Positions 1 through 9,749 of a DNA stretch of 64,000 bases are shown one piece after another. The DNA is from Pseudomonas sp. HN11. Its GTDB lineage: Bacteria > Pseudomonadota > Gammaproteobacteria > Pseudomonadales > Pseudomonadaceae. Below the pieces are notes generated by a model that worked only from the letters and a program-made list of their open reading frames with translations, did no database searches and had not been told where the DNA came from. The stretch spans positions 3,855,001-3,919,000 of the forward strand of contig NZ_CP089985.1 in the NCBI RefSeq assembly GCF_021390155.1. Reading direction: 5' to 3'. The position numbers and the translations under genes are program-made. Position 1 is the first letter of the stretch. Every line of letters starts with the position of its first letter.

Positions 1-3000
1 AGCCACGACGGCGAAAAAAGCGGCCGATTCCGGACTACTCTTCAGCTCATCCCAGATCGCGCCGCGCCGCGCCAAATCCGTGGGCGGCATCCCGTCCAAC
101 CACAGGCCACGCGCTTCGTCCACGGCAATATGTTCACCCCATTGCACCGGATTGAAAGGCTCACCCAGTCGGGCAACCGTAGCTGCCGACAAGGGATTTT
201 CATGCACATTAATGCGTTCAACATGCCGGTAAGCGTACTCAGGTAAGGTCGTGATCCGGTTTGAATGCAGGTCGATGCGGGCCAGGTTTGGCAATTGTTC
301 TGCACCGACGGGAAAGGTGGCGGTGTCGGTGCCCGCCAGATAAAGCTGGTTCAAGTGGCGCAGGCGGCGCAGGTCGGCCTGCCATCCCAGGCGACGATTA
401 TCCGCCAGGTTCAGAATCTTCAAACTCTGCATGCCCTCCAGGCGCTGGCGACTCGGTTCGGTCAGTTGGATGTCATTTCGACTCAAATTGAGTTTGGTCA
501 GCCCGGCCCCGCCATTGGCGAATTCCGGAAATTGCGTGAGGTTGTTGTCGCTCATGTTCAGCCAGCGCAAGCCGCCGAATGCATTCAGAAAAGGCAGTGA
601 GCTGTCCGAAAGCGCCATGCGACGTAAAACCAGGCTGCCTACGTGGTCCATATTTGCCGTAATCGCGGGTAATTCGCCGATCACTTCATCCGATAAGTCC
701 AGGACGTGGCCGATGGGTGTCTGGTCCCCCGCGAATACCTGTGCGGAACCTCTACGCCAAGCGGCCTTGAGGGTACCCGATACTCTGCGCCTGGCGCGTG
801 CGTAGCCTGATCCGCCCTCCTGCTGCCAGTTGACCAGTGCCTTGTCGAGTTCTGAAAACTCCTCTTCGAGCTGGATCAACTTCGCCAGAAGCACCGCGTC
901 GCCAGCGCCTCGAAGCTCAAGCATGATCTCGACCTCATCCATGGACTTTGACGGATAAAGAGACATGGCCTTCATTCTACAAACAGAAGGACGCTCGGCA
1001 TCGCTGCCCCCCGGGCTGAGGGGATACCCTATGCGTCCGTCCGCCAGACGCATGGGTGATCTGAAGCCGGGTTTAATCGCTTGCAATCCCAGTGCGCGAC
1101 GGCTCGCCTGCTCACCCAGAGGTTGTTGCGCAAGCTGGTTCTTCAGGCGTTGTGCTGCCGCGTTGAACGCAGACCAACCGGTAAATTTTCCGCTACTGGC
1201 CATCCAGAGCGCGTTGAAAAAGGCGTCTTTATCTCTGCGCCAATACTCTACTGTTTCGGGCACGCGGTATAACTTCCACTCTTTCATGTCGGTCTGGATA
1301 AGGCGCAGTTGCCTGAGTGCACCTGCGTCTCCTACACGCTCGAGTAAAGGGCCATCGTACGTATTCGCGCGAAGCTCTATACACACACCCTCCAGAAGCC
1401 CAGGCAGGGAAGCCATCTTGTGCAGCGACAAGCGCACTCCGTCCCTTGTGAGTTGATTATCGAACAGCAAGTCCGCATGTGCCCGCATCACACGTGCTTT
1501 CTGCAAGTAGACACGCGCCTCCTCGCCCAAGCGCATCGGCAGACTCGACGTGGATTGCATGCGCACCAGCTCCTGGCTGTTGGCATGGGCCACTATGTCT
1601 TCGGCCGCCAATTTAGGCAGCCCGCGAAAGTGACGCTGGACCAGTTGTACATGGGGGTCGCTGGAAACATCACCGGCGGCGATCTCGCGATTGAACAGTT
1701 CGCCTAGGGTGCTGTTGGCAGCGTCCAGCAAACAGTCCCGGTACCTCACGATCCGTGCATAAGGCCTGCGCAAATGTTGCAACATCGGATCAGAGTCTTC
1801 GCCGTCCGATTCGGAGACAGAGGAAAAAGAAGCATCGTCCGAAACGTCTCTGGTGCGCAGGTAAAGGTCAACCATCTCCCGCTCCGTAAACGTACGCTCG
1901 CTCAATAATTGACGAAGCTCAGGCTCAGTCAATTGCCGGGTAAATGCCGGAAACAGCAGGCCACTTTCAAGTTGTCCATGCTCCAGCGTGACCACTTGGG
2001 AATCAGCTTTCGGAACAGCTGAACGCCATATCTGATTGCCTTCCGCATCCAACGCCACCAATACCCGTGACTTCGGCCACATCCCGCTTTCCATCAATAA
2101 CTGTACCTGCATGAACCAATCGACACCGCCAAAAACCGCAGGGTCCGGATGCCTGAGCTGATCGACGAACGCCTGGTGCCTTTGGGCGCATTCAAACCGG
2201 CGGAGCATGTCTTTCAACAGGGGTGCAGGCGCTCTGTGCTCAATGAATACCCGGCGTAGCTCCTCATCCGTCACACCACTGATCGCCCTGGCTTGCTCAA
2301 GCTGACTGTCGCTCAGGTGATCGACGCTATGGCCAATGCGGCGCAGTAGCGTCTTGCGGTCCCAGGTCAAAGGTTGTTCGAACTCATGCACCCAGGCGCC
2401 CTCACCGTTGTGTCGGACCCACGGCGCATAGCGTGAATCGCCCTCGGGGTGCAGAAGCTTGAATTCATTTTCAGTACGACTGACCTGAACCTTGTAGTGA
2501 CCGCCGCCCTCTGCTGGCAGGTACAGCCCACCGTCATGACCATACAACCCATGTGCGTTGGGCCGGCTCCCTTGGGCCAACTCGACCTGGTGCAGGTAGT
2601 GTCGCGGATTGAAATCATACAAACGTGTTTGCCCACCAAATTGCACATGCACCAGGCGCTTGATGAAAGGGGTGTCTTTGGCTGCCGCCAGCACTTTTGG
2701 CACTGCCAACCCTGCCAGGTTGAGGCCCACCGCCGAAAAATGCGCCCACGCCACCCGGGCATCGTCGTGCGACCATGCCTCAATGCCTTCGCCTATCTCG
2801 TAGGCCATCTGCACAGCGGCGACGACCAGCATGACGTCACCCAGAAACGGCACCACGAACGAGGCAAGATTCAGAATGTCCAGCGCCGTGCTGCCGAACG
2901 ACCAGAGCCAGGCGTTGTAGACACGTTCGTCGACATCCTGGGTGGACACTACGCTGGTGCGAGCATTCTCCATGGTCGACCGCATGCGCCGTATCGCGCA

Positions 3001-4284
3001 ATCCGCCCAGACATCCCGCCATGGCGGTGCGTAGGTACCCTGGCGATAAATCCGGCCTTTGTGTACCACGGCAAAATCCTGGTCGTCAGCGTACTGGCCG
3101 TTTGGATCCAGCAAGGCTTTGAGCTGGCTGAAGAATGCATCCTGGCTGGCAAGCGGCACAAACTGGCTGAAGAATTTCCGATATTGGACACGACACAGGC
3201 GCGTCGTCAGGTGGTCAGTAAAAGCGCCAATATTGTCATAGGCCTTGAGCGGATGAATGGGGTCACCAGGGATATAGGCCATGCACCGGTGGGGGACAAG
3301 TTCGGCGTTTCTCACATTTTCCCGCCACTTGACCGGACCGATGATCAGGATGTTCTCGATATCAAAGCTGAATAACCGCAATGGCGAGAACCTCACGGAC
3401 TCCCCTGCCCACTTCCCCTGCGACTGGTTTCGCAAAAGATCACCGATCAACTGGTGACCATCAGACGCAATGTCGCCCTTCATCAAGGCAATCTCAGCGG
3501 CCAGTTCCAACTGGTTTCGATGGCTGGTAATCAGATGACTGTAAAGCTTGCCAATGCCCGCTTCCGTGGTAGTTATCCGGATCCGGCTATTGATGAAGGT
3601 TCGCACATACTCATAGTAAGAACTGCCCAGATCCAGTTCCCGACACAGCGTAGCGAACTCATGCGCCTGAATACTCAACTCGAACGACTGAACGTTGCCT
3701 GGAGAATGCAGCCTTGTGCCTGGATAGCGGTAAAAGTTGTAAGCGGTGATCAGGTGGCAGTCCCCGCAAACCGGCGTGCTCGCCTCGTCCTGAGTGAAGT
3801 TGTTCAGCGCTGCCTCCAGCAGGCTCATACCTCTGTAGAAATAGAACTGTGGCGCCAATGCGCTGGTGTGGGTAGTCGAGAGCTCCGAGGGACCGACTTC
3901 GCACTCTTTCTGTTCCATCTTGCGGGCATAAAATACCTTCCTGGTATCCAAGCGTTGCCCGAACTTATTTTCAATGGCAGCCACCAACAGCGGCTCGGCA
4001 TACGCCGCCGGTCCTTTCAAATCCCTGAACATCTCATCGAGCTGATTCAAGGACCTTCTGCTGCGCACATGGACCGCTCTCAAACGCTCTTTCGCAGCCG
4101 CCGAGGCCTGTTTGAACCAGTCTGGAATGCTCAGCGTCAACGACGCCATTTCGGTTTTGCGCTCATCGAGCGCATCGGTGTACCAGTCGGGGGTGTTGTC
4201 CTTGATCACCCGCCCATGTGGGCTCTGCTCGTCCTCAACCGCCGGACGCGCGGGGGGATCAATGGTGGTGCTTGTCATGGCCAT
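1..4284 (-). CDS. LRR/NEL-type E3 ubiquitin ligase-like effector, C-terminus cut by window edge
   Basis: An open frame of 1428 codons runs from ATG at 4284 (second ATG at 4278) off the left edge without a stop in the stretches I translated. The N-terminal about 1000 residues resemble the dermonecrotic-toxin-like domain (DUF6543 type) of large Pseudomonas effectors. A hydrophobic stretch lies near residues 473-495 (ASFVVPFLGDVMLVV), a possible membrane-inserting segment. Leucine-rich repeats start near residue 1218 (LRWLNMSDNNLTQFP, LTKLNLSRNDI, LKILNLADNR, LARIDLHSNRITTLP). After about residue 1365 the sequence looks like the start of a NEL (IpaH-type) ligase domain (ARGLWLDGMPPTDLARRG). The catalytic Cys of NEL domains would lie beyond position 1 and is not visible. 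Family knowledge: such proteins transfer ubiquitin inside eukaryotic host cells. No secretion gene is adjacent. Host targeting is inference. Confidence 0.8.
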   Translation of the reverse strand, partial: MAMTSTTIDPPARPAVEDEQSPHGRVIKDNTPDWYTDALDERKTEMASLTLSIPDWFKQASAAAKERLRAVHVRSRRSLNQLDEMFRDLKGPAAYAEPLLVAAIENKFGQRLDTRKVFYARKMEQKECEVGPSELSTTHTSALAPQFYFYRGMSLLEAALNNFTQDEASTPVCGDCHLITAYNFYRYPGTRLHSPGNVQSFELSIQAHEFATLCRELDLGSSYYEYVRTFINSRIRITTTEAGIGKLYSHLITSHRNQLELAAEIALMKGDIASDGHQLIGDLLRNQSQGKWAGESVRFSPLRLFSFDIENILIIGPVKWRENVRNAELVPHRCMAYIPGDPIHPLKAYDNIGAFTDHLTTRLCRVQYRKFFSQFVPLASQDAFFSQLKALLDPNGQYADDQDFAVVHKGRIYRQGTYAPPWRDVWADCAIRRMRSTMENARTSVVSTQDVDERVYNAWLWSFGSTALDILNLASFVVPFLGDVMLVVAAVQMAYEIGEGIEAWSHDDARVAWAHFSAVGLNLAGLAVPKVLAAAKDTPFIKRLVHVQFGGQTRLYDFNPRHYLHQVELAQGSRPNAHGLYGHDGGLYLPAEGGGHYKVQVSRTENEFKLLHPEGDSRYAPWVRHNGEGAWVHEFEQPLTWDRKTLLRRIGHSVDHLSDSQLEQARAISGVTDEELRRVFIEHRAPAPLLKDMLRRFECAQRHQAFVDQLRHPDPAVFGGVDWFMQVQLLMESGMWPKSRVLVALDAEGNQIWRSAVPKADSQVVTLEHGQLESGLLFPAFTRQLTEPELRQLLSERTFTEREMVDLYLRTRDVSDDASFSSVSESDGEDSDPMLQHLRRPYARIVRYRDCLLDAANSTLGELFNREIAAGDVSSDPHVQLVQRHFRGLPKLAAEDIVAHANSQELVRMQSTSSLPMRLGEEARVYLQKARVMRAHADLLFDNQLTRDGVRLSLHKMASLPGLLEGVCIELRANTYDGPLLERVGDAGALRQLRLIQTDMKEWKLYRVPETVEYWRRDKDAFFNALWMASSGKFTGWSAFNAAAQRLKNQLAQQPLGEQASRRALGLQAIKPGFRSPMRLADGRIGYPLSPGGSDAERPSVCRMKAMSLYPSKSMDEVEIMLELRGAGDAVLLAKLIQLEEEFSELDKALVNWQQEGGSGYARARRRVSGTLKAAWRRGSAQVFAGDQTPIGHVLDLSDEVIGELPAITANMDHVGSLVLRRMALSDSSLPFLNAFGGLRWLNMSDNNLTQFPEFANGGAGLTKLNLSRNDIQLTEPSRQRLEGMQSLKILNLADNRRLGWQADLRRLRHLNQLYLAGTDTATFPVGAEQLPNLARIDLHSNRITTLPEYAYRHVERINVHENPLSAATVARLGEPFNPVQWGEHIAVDEARGLWLDGMPPTDLARRGAIWDELKSSPESAAFFAVVA

Positions 4285-4359
4285 GACCTACAAGTGGCGA
4301 AATAATCCGCCACTCTAGGCATCGCAGTTCAACACAGAGCTGTAGACATGCACTGTACT

Positions 4360-5994
4360 TCAGCCGTCTTTGCGCAACTCCTCGATGCTGATTTCGCGCA
4401 TACGGAATTTCTGGATTTTGCCCGTCACCGTCATTGGGAACTCATCCACGAATTTGAAGTGCTTGGGCGTTTTGAAGTGTGCGATGCGCCCCTTGCACCA
4501 GGTTTGCAGCTCAAGTTCATTGGCCACCTGGCCCGGATGGAACTTGACCCAAGCGACGATGGCTTCGCCGTAACGCTCGTCCGGTATACCGATAACCTGC
4601 ACATCCGCCACCGCCGGATGGGTGAAGAAAAACTCCTCCAGCTCACGCGGGTACACATTCTCGCCGCCGCGAATGATCATGTCCTTGTTGCGTCCGGCGA
4701 TGCACACGTAACCGTGGGCGTCCATGCTTGCCAAGTCGCCGGTGTGCATCCAGCCGGCGTCGTCGATGGCCTCGCGGGTGGCGTCGGGGTTGTTCCAGTA
4801 GCCAAGCATCACGCTGTAGCCACGGGTGCACAGCTCACCGATTTCACCGCGTGCCACGGTGTTGCCGTCAGCGTCGATGATCTTGTTTTCCAATTGCGGC
4901 TGGGTGCGCCCAACGGTGGTCACGCGGCGTTCCACGTCGTCATCCGCCCCGGTTTGCAACGACACCGGGCTGGTCTCCGTCATGCCGTAGGCAATCTGCA
5001 CCTCGCTCATGTGCATCTCGCTGATGACCCGGCGCATCACTTCGATGGGGCACGTGGCACCGGCCATGATGCCGGTGCGCAGGGTGGACAGATCAAAGTC
5101 GCCACGCTGCGGATAATCGAGCATGGCGATGAACATCGTGGGCACGCCGTACAGGCCGGTGGCGCGCTCTTCGGCGACGGCAGTGAGAGTCAGCAGCGGG
5201 TCGAAGCCATCATTCGGGTAGATCATGGTGGTGCCGTGGGTGATGCAACCAAGGTTACCCATGACCATGCCAAAGCAGTGATAGAGCGGCACCGGGATCA
5301 CCAGGCGGTCTTGCTCGGTCAGGCCCAGGCTTTCGCCGACCATGTAACCGTTATTGAGAATGTTGTGGTGGCTGAGGGTGGCGCCCTTGGGGAAGCCGGT
5401 GGTGCCGGAGGTGTACTGGATATTAACGGCTTGGTCGAAGTGCAGGCTGGCTTGGCGGGTGTGCAGGTGTTCAGGCGGGATACCTGCGCCGAGGGCTGAT
5501 AGCTGCGACCAGGGCATAAAGCCTTCTGGCGGGTTGGAATCCAGGCTGATGAGGCCGCGCATTTCTGGCTTCAGCGCCTGCAACATGGCGTGGTAATCGG
5601 AGGTCTTGAACGATCCTGCGCATACCAGCCACTGACAGCCGGATTGCTTGAGCACGTAGTCCAATTCACTGCTGCGGTACGCCGGGTTGATATTGACCAG
5701 GATCACGCCAAGCTTGGCGCTGGCGATCTGGCTGATACACCACTCGGCGCAGTTGGGGGCCCAGATCCCCAGGCGGTCGCCACTCTGCATGCCCAGGGCG
5801 ATAAACGCACGGGCGTGCAAATCGACCGTTTCGGCCAGTTGGCGCCAGGTGTAGCGGCGCTGCTGGTGGCGCACCACCAGGGCCTCGCCGTCGGGGAATT
5901 GCGCGACGGTTCGGTCAAAGGCTTGGCCAATCGTCATCGCCAGCAAGGTCTTGTCCTGAGAGCCACGGCTGTAGCTCTGGTTCGGCTGATCCAT
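4360..5994 (-). CDS. AMP-binding acyl-CoA synthetase linked to the liu operon
   Basis: 544 aa ANL-superfamily ligase that activates a carboxylic acid to its CoA thioester through an acyl-adenylate. Visible motifs: the P-loop-like [12 protein letters not shown], the YGMTETSP adenylate motif, [11 protein letters not shown] with the ribose-binding Asp, and the C-terminal [10 protein letters not shown] with the catalytic Lys. It is divergent from liuA across a 150-bp region carrying two LiuR-type palindromes. The same neighbourhood occurs in other Pseudomonas liu loci as I remember them, so a branched short or medium-chain acid (isovalerate-like) is a reasonable substrate, but specificity cannot be read from the sequence. 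No signal peptide; cytoplasmic. Confidence 0.88.
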   Translation of the reverse strand: MDQPNQSYSRGSQDKTLLAMTIGQAFDRTVAQFPDGEALVVRHQQRRYTWRQLAETVDLHARAFIALGMQSGDRLGIWAPNCAEWCISQIASAKLGVILVNINPAYRSSELDYVLKQSGCQWLVCAGSFKTSDYHAMLQALKPEMRGLISLDSNPPEGFMPWSQLSALGAGIPPEHLHTRQASLHFDQAVNIQYTSGTTGFPKGATLSHHNILNNGYMVGESLGLTEQDRLVIPVPLYHCFGMVMGNLGCITHGTTMIYPNDGFDPLLTLTAVAEERATGLYGVPTMFIAMLDYPQRGDFDLSTLRTGIMAGATCPIEVMRRVISEMHMSEVQIAYGMTETSPVSLQTGADDDVERRVTTVGRTQPQLENKIIDADGNTVARGEIGELCTRGYSVMLGYWNNPDATREAIDDAGWMHTGDLASMDAHGYVCIAGRNKDMIIRGGENVYPRELEEFFFTHPAVADVQVIGIPDERYGEAIVAWVKFHPGQVANELELQTWCKGRIAHFKTPKHFKFVDEFPMTVTGKIQKFRMREISIEELRKDG

Positions 5995-6021
5995 AACGAC
6001 CCCTGTTGTCTTTTTTGTAGG

Positions 6022-6080
6022 TTGACGTAAACGTAAACTACGATTGACAGCGCCTTAACGCAAGTTTACGTTAACGTAAA
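6022..6080. promoter_or_regulatory. Two LiuR-type operators between the acyl-CoA synthetase gene and liuA
   Basis: A perfect 16-bp palindrome TTTACGTTAACGTAAA lies at 6065-6080 and a near copy TTGACGTAAACGTAAA at 6022-6037, 43 bp apart start to start (about four helical turns). This matches the known motif of LiuR, the MerR-family repressor of branched-chain amino acid catabolism. Both sites sit between divergent genes, so coordinated control of the two is inferred. No liuR gene is in the window. Confidence 0.75.
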
Positions 6081-6144
6081 GGTGAGCACCCTCTCCTGGC
6101 TCGCCCTCCACACAACAACAAAGCTCACATTAAGGTGCCTGTCC

Positions 6145-7308
6145 ATGAGTTACCCGTCCCTGAACTTCGCCCTTGGTGAAACCATCGACATGCTGCGCGA
6201 CCAGGTGCAGTCCTTCGTGAGCAAGGAAATCGCGCCGCGCGCGGCACAGATCGACAGCGACAACCTGTTCCCCGCCGACCTGTGGCAGAAGTTCGGCGAC
6301 ATGGGCCTGCTGGGCATCACCGTCCCGGAAGAATATGGCGGTGCCGGCCTGGGTTACCTGGCCCATGTGGTGGCGATGGAAGAGATCAGCCGCGGCTCGG
6401 CCTCGGTGGCGTTGTCCTACGGCGCGCACTCGAACCTGTGTGTGAACCAGATCAATCGCAACGGCAACCACGAGCAAAAACTCAAGTACCTGCCCAAACT
6501 CATCAGCGGCGAACATGTCGGCGCCCTGGCCATGAGCGAGCCGAACGCCGGCTCCGATGTGGTCTCGATGAAACTGCGTGCCGATAAACGCGGCGATCAT
6601 TACGTGCTCAACGGCAGCAAGACCTGGATCACCAACGGCCCCGACGCCAGCACCTACGTGATCTACGCCAAGACTGACCTGGAGAAGGGGCCTCACGGCA
6701 TCACCGCCTTCATCGTCGAGCGCGACTGGAAGGGCTTCAGCCGCAGCAACAAGTTCGACAAGCTGGGCATGCGCGGCTCCAACACCTGTGAGCTGTTCTT
6801 CGATGACGTCGAAGTACCGGAAGAAAACATCCTCGGCGTGCTCAACGGTGGCGTAAAAGTGCTGATGAGTGGCCTGGACTACGAACGCGTTGTGCTCTCC
6901 GGCGGCCCGACAGGGATCATGCAGGCCTGCATGGACCTGATCGTGCCCTACATCCACGACCGCAAGCAGTTCGGCCAGAGCATCGGCGAATTCCAGCTGA
7001 TCCAGGGCAAGGTCGCGGACATGTACACCCAGCTCAACGCCAGCCGCGCCTATCTTTACGCAGTGGCCCAGGCGTGCGAACGCGGCGAGACCACACGCAA
7101 GGACGCCGCCGGAGTGATCCTCTACAGCGCCGAACGTGCCACGCAGATGGCCCTCGACGCGATCCAGATTCTTGGCGGTAACGGCTACATCAATGAGTTC
7201 CCGGCCGGGCGCCTGTTACGGGACGCCAAGCTGTATGAAATCGGCGCCGGCACCAGTGAGATCCGCCGGATGCTGATCGGTCGCGAACTCTTCAACGAAA
7301 CCCGCTGA
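6145..7308 (+). CDS. liuA: Isovaleryl-CoA dehydrogenase
   Basis: 387 aa FAD-dependent acyl-CoA dehydrogenase that oxidises isovaleryl-CoA to 3-methylcrotonyl-CoA in leucine catabolism. Signatures: [13 protein letters not shown] and [17 protein letters not shown], both typical of the family, and [11 protein letters not shown] holding the likely active-site Glu of the isovaleryl branch. I chose ATG 6145 (aggtgcctgtcc upstream), giving the usual family length. An upstream in-frame GTG at 6082 would add 21 unlikely residues and begin next to the operator. It is the first gene of liuABCD; liuB follows 11 bp downstream. Confidence 0.95.
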   Translation: MSYPSLNFALGETIDMLRDQVQSFVSKEIAPRAAQIDSDNLFPADLWQKFGDMGLLGITVPEEYGGAGLGYLAHVVAMEEISRGSASVALSYGAHSNLCVNQINRNGNHEQKLKYLPKLISGEHVGALAMSEPNAGSDVVSMKLRADKRGDHYVLNGSKTWITNGPDASTYVIYAKTDLEKGPHGITAFIVERDWKGFSRSNKFDKLGMRGSNTCELFFDDVEVPEENILGVLNGGVKVLMSGLDYERVVLSGGPTGIMQACMDLIVPYIHDRKQFGQSIGEFQLIQGKVADMYTQLNASRAYLYAVAQACERGETTRKDAAGVILYSAERATQMALDAIQILGGNGYINEFPAGRLLRDAKLYEIGAGTSEIRRMLIGRELFNETR

Positions 7309-7319
7309 AGGAGCGCAAC

Positions 7320-8927
7320 ATGGCCACCTTGCACACCCAGCTCAACCCGCGTTCGGCGGAGTTTGCCGCCAACAGCGCGGCCATGCGCCAACATGTCGAC
7401 GCCCTGCATACCCTGCTTGCCCATGTGCAGCAAGGCGGCGGCGCCAAGGCCCAGGAGCGGCATACGTCACGCGGCAAACTGCTGCCCCGCGAGCGCATCA
7501 ATCGTTTGCTCGATCCCGGCTCGCCGTTTCTTGAACTGAGCCAACTGGCCGCCCATCAGGTGTATGGCGAAGATGTGCCGGCCGCCGGGGTGATTGCCGG
7601 GATCGGCCGGGTGGAAGGCGTCGAATGCATGATCGTCGCCAACGACGCCACAGTGAAAGGCGGCTCGTACTACCCACTCACCGTAAAGAAACACCTGCGC
7701 GCTCAGACCATTGCCGAGCAGAACCGCCTGCCGTGCATCTACCTGGTGGACTCTGGCGGCGCCAACTTGCCGCGTCAGGACGAGGTGTTCCCCGACCGCG
7801 AGCACTTCGGAAGGATCTTCTTCAACCAGGCCAATATGAGCGCCCAGGGCATCCCGCAGATCGCGGTGGTGATGGGCTCGTGCACCGCCGGTGGTGCCTA
7901 TGTGCCGGCGATGGCCGACGAAGCGATCATGGTGCGCCAGCAAGCCACCATCTTCCTCGCCGGGCCGCCGCTGGTGAAGGCCGCGACCGGTGAAGTGGTG
8001 AGTGCCGAAGACCTTGGCGGTGCCGATGTGCATTGCAAGATCTCGGGCGTGGCCGACCACTATGCCGACAGCGATGAACACGCGCTGGCCCTGGCCCGAC
8101 GCAGCGTGGCCAACCTCAATTGGCGCAAACAGGGCGAGTTATTGCAACGCCCGCCCGTGGCGCCGCTGTATAACAGCGAAGAGCTTTACGGCGTCATTCC
8201 GACCGACACCAAACAACCTTTTGATGTGCGCGAAGTGATCGCCCGCCTGGTGGACGCTTCGGTGTTCGATGAGTTCAAGGCGCTGTTCGGCACCACGCTG
8301 GTGTGCGGTTTTGCGCACCTGCACGGCTACCCGATTGCGATCCTGGCCAACAACGGCATCCTGTTCGCCGAAGCCGCGCAAAAAGGCGCGCACTTTATCG
8401 AGTTGGCCTGTCAGCGCGGGATTCCCCTGTTGTTCCTGCAGAACATCACCGGATTCATGGTTGGCCAGAAATATGAAGCCGGCGGCATCGCCAAGCACGG
8501 CGCCAAGCTGGTCACGGCAGTGGCCTGCGCCAAGGTGCCGAAGTTCACGGTGATCATCGGCGGCAGCTTTGGTGCCGGTAACTACGGTATGTGTGGCCGC
8601 GCCTATGACCCGCGCTTCTTGTGGATGTGGCCGAATGCACGCATTGGCGTGATGGGCGCCGAACAAGCGGCCGGTGTGCTGGTGCAGGTCAAGCGCGAAC
8701 AGGCTGAACGGGCCGGCAACGGATTCAGCGTCGAGGAGGAGGCGGCGATCAAGCAGCCGATCCTCGACCAGTACGAAACCCAGGGTCACCCCTACTATTC
8801 CAGCGCGCGCCTGTGGGACGACGGTGTGATTGACCCGTTGCAGACCCGCGACGTGCTGGCCCTGGCCTTGTCCGCTTCGCTGAATGCCCCCATCGAGCCG
8901 AGCCGCTTCGGCGTGTTCCGCATGTAA
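7320..8927 (+). CDS. liuB: 3-methylcrotonyl-CoA carboxylase, carboxyltransferase (beta) subunit
   Basis: 535 aa. It transfers the carboxyl group from biotin on LiuD to 3-methylcrotonyl-CoA, forming 3-methylglutaconyl-CoA. It has the two-part crotonase-like carboxyltransferase fold. [17 protein letters not shown] (N half) and [18 protein letters not shown] (C half) supply the glycine-rich oxyanion-hole segments. The ATG at 7320 follows gaaggagcgcaac, a good ribosome-binding site. It lies in the operon between liuA and liuC, and its stop at 8927 is 15 bp from the liuC start. Confidence 0.95.
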   Translation: MATLHTQLNPRSAEFAANSAAMRQHVDALHTLLAHVQQGGGAKAQERHTSRGKLLPRERINRLLDPGSPFLELSQLAAHQVYGEDVPAAGVIAGIGRVEGVECMIVANDATVKGGSYYPLTVKKHLRAQTIAEQNRLPCIYLVDSGGANLPRQDEVFPDREHFGRIFFNQANMSAQGIPQIAVVMGSCTAGGAYVPAMADEAIMVRQQATIFLAGPPLVKAATGEVVSAEDLGGADVHCKISGVADHYADSDEHALALARRSVANLNWRKQGELLQRPPVAPLYNSEELYGVIPTDTKQPFDVREVIARLVDASVFDEFKALFGTTLVCGFAHLHGYPIAILANNGILFAEAAQKGAHFIELACQRGIPLLFLQNITGFMVGQKYEAGGIAKHGAKLVTAVACAKVPKFTVIIGGSFGAGNYGMCGRAYDPRFLWMWPNARIGVMGAEQAAGVLVQVKREQAERAGNGFSVEEEAAIKQPILDQYETQGHPYYSSARLWDDGVIDPLQTRDVLALALSASLNAPIEPSRFGVFRM

Positions 8928-8942
8928 ATGGAGCTGTATCCC

Positions 8943-9749
8943 ATGAGCGATTTCAACACCCTCGAACTGGTTACCGACAGCCGTGGCTTTGCCACGCTGT
9001 GGCTCAGTCGCGAAGCCAAGAACAACGCGTTCAACGCCGAGATGATCCGCGAACTGATCATCGCCCTAGACCAGGTACAGGGCGACCCGGCCTTGCGTTT
9101 TCTAGTGCTGCGCGGACGCGGCAAGCATTTCAGCGCCGGGGCCGACCTGGCCTGGATGCAACAATCCGCCGAGCTGGATTACCACACCAACCTGGACGAT
9201 GCGCGCGAGTTGGCGGAGTTGATGTACAACCTGGCCAAGCTGAAGATCCCGACCCTGGCGGTGGTGCAAGGCGCGGCCTATGGCGGCGCACTGGGGTTGA
9301 TCAGTTGCTGTGACATGGCGATTGGCGCGGACGATGCGCAGTTCTGCCTGTCGGAAGTGCGCATCGGCCTGGCTCCGGCGGTGATCAGCCCGTTCGTGGT
9401 GCAGGCAATCGGCGAACGTGCGGCACGGCGCTATGCGCTGACCGCTGAGCGCTTTGGCGGCCAGCGCGCACGCGAGATCGGTCTGTTGGCGGAAAGCTAT
9501 CCCATCGGCGAGCTGGATCAACAAGTCGAACAATGGCTCGCCAACTTGCTGCAAAACAGCCCGGCGGCGATGCGCGCCAGCAAGGACTTGCTACGTGAAG
9601 TGGGCAATGGTGCCCTCACGCCGGCCCTGCGCCGCTATTGCGAAAATGCTATCGCGCGCATCCGTGTCAGCGCTGAAGGCCAGGAAGGCCTGCGCGCCTT
9701 CCTGCAAAAACGTCCACCCAGCTGGCAGCCCCAGGAGCCACGTTCATGA
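8943..9749 (+). CDS. liuC: 3-methylglutaconyl-CoA hydratase (enoyl-CoA hydratase family)
   Basis: 268 aa crotonase-fold enzyme that hydrates 3-methylglutaconyl-CoA to HMG-CoA. GKHFSAGADLAWMQ and AAYGGALGLISCCDMAIG form the CoA-binding and oxyanion-hole motifs; FCLSEVRIGLAPAVISP holds the catalytic region. ATG 8943 is preferred because GGAG stands 9 nt upstream. The in-frame ATG at 8928 directly abuts the liuB stop and has no separate ribosome-binding site. Its stop overlaps the liuD start by 4 bp (ATGA), which implies coupled translation. Confidence 0.93.
   Translation: MSDFNTLELVTDSRGFATLWLSREAKNNAFNAEMIRELIIALDQVQGDPALRFLVLRGRGKHFSAGADLAWMQQSAELDYHTNLDDARELAELMYNLAKLKIPTLAVVQGAAYGGALGLISCCDMAIGADDAQFCLSEVRIGLAPAVISPFVVQAIGERAARRYALTAERFGGQRAREIGLLAESYPIGELDQQVEQWLANLLQNSPAAMRASKDLLREVGNGALTPALRRYCENAIARIRVSAEGQEGLRAFLQKRPPSWQPQEPRS

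Noticed and set aside
2449..3375. 308-codon + strand frame inside the effector gene
   Set aside because: Antisense shadow; the minus-strand frame stays open through the whole region.
4348..5499. 383-codon + strand frame opposite the acyl-CoA synthetase
   Set aside because: His/Val/Gly-rich antisense shadow without any family look; the ANL ligase motifs on the minus strand explain the region.
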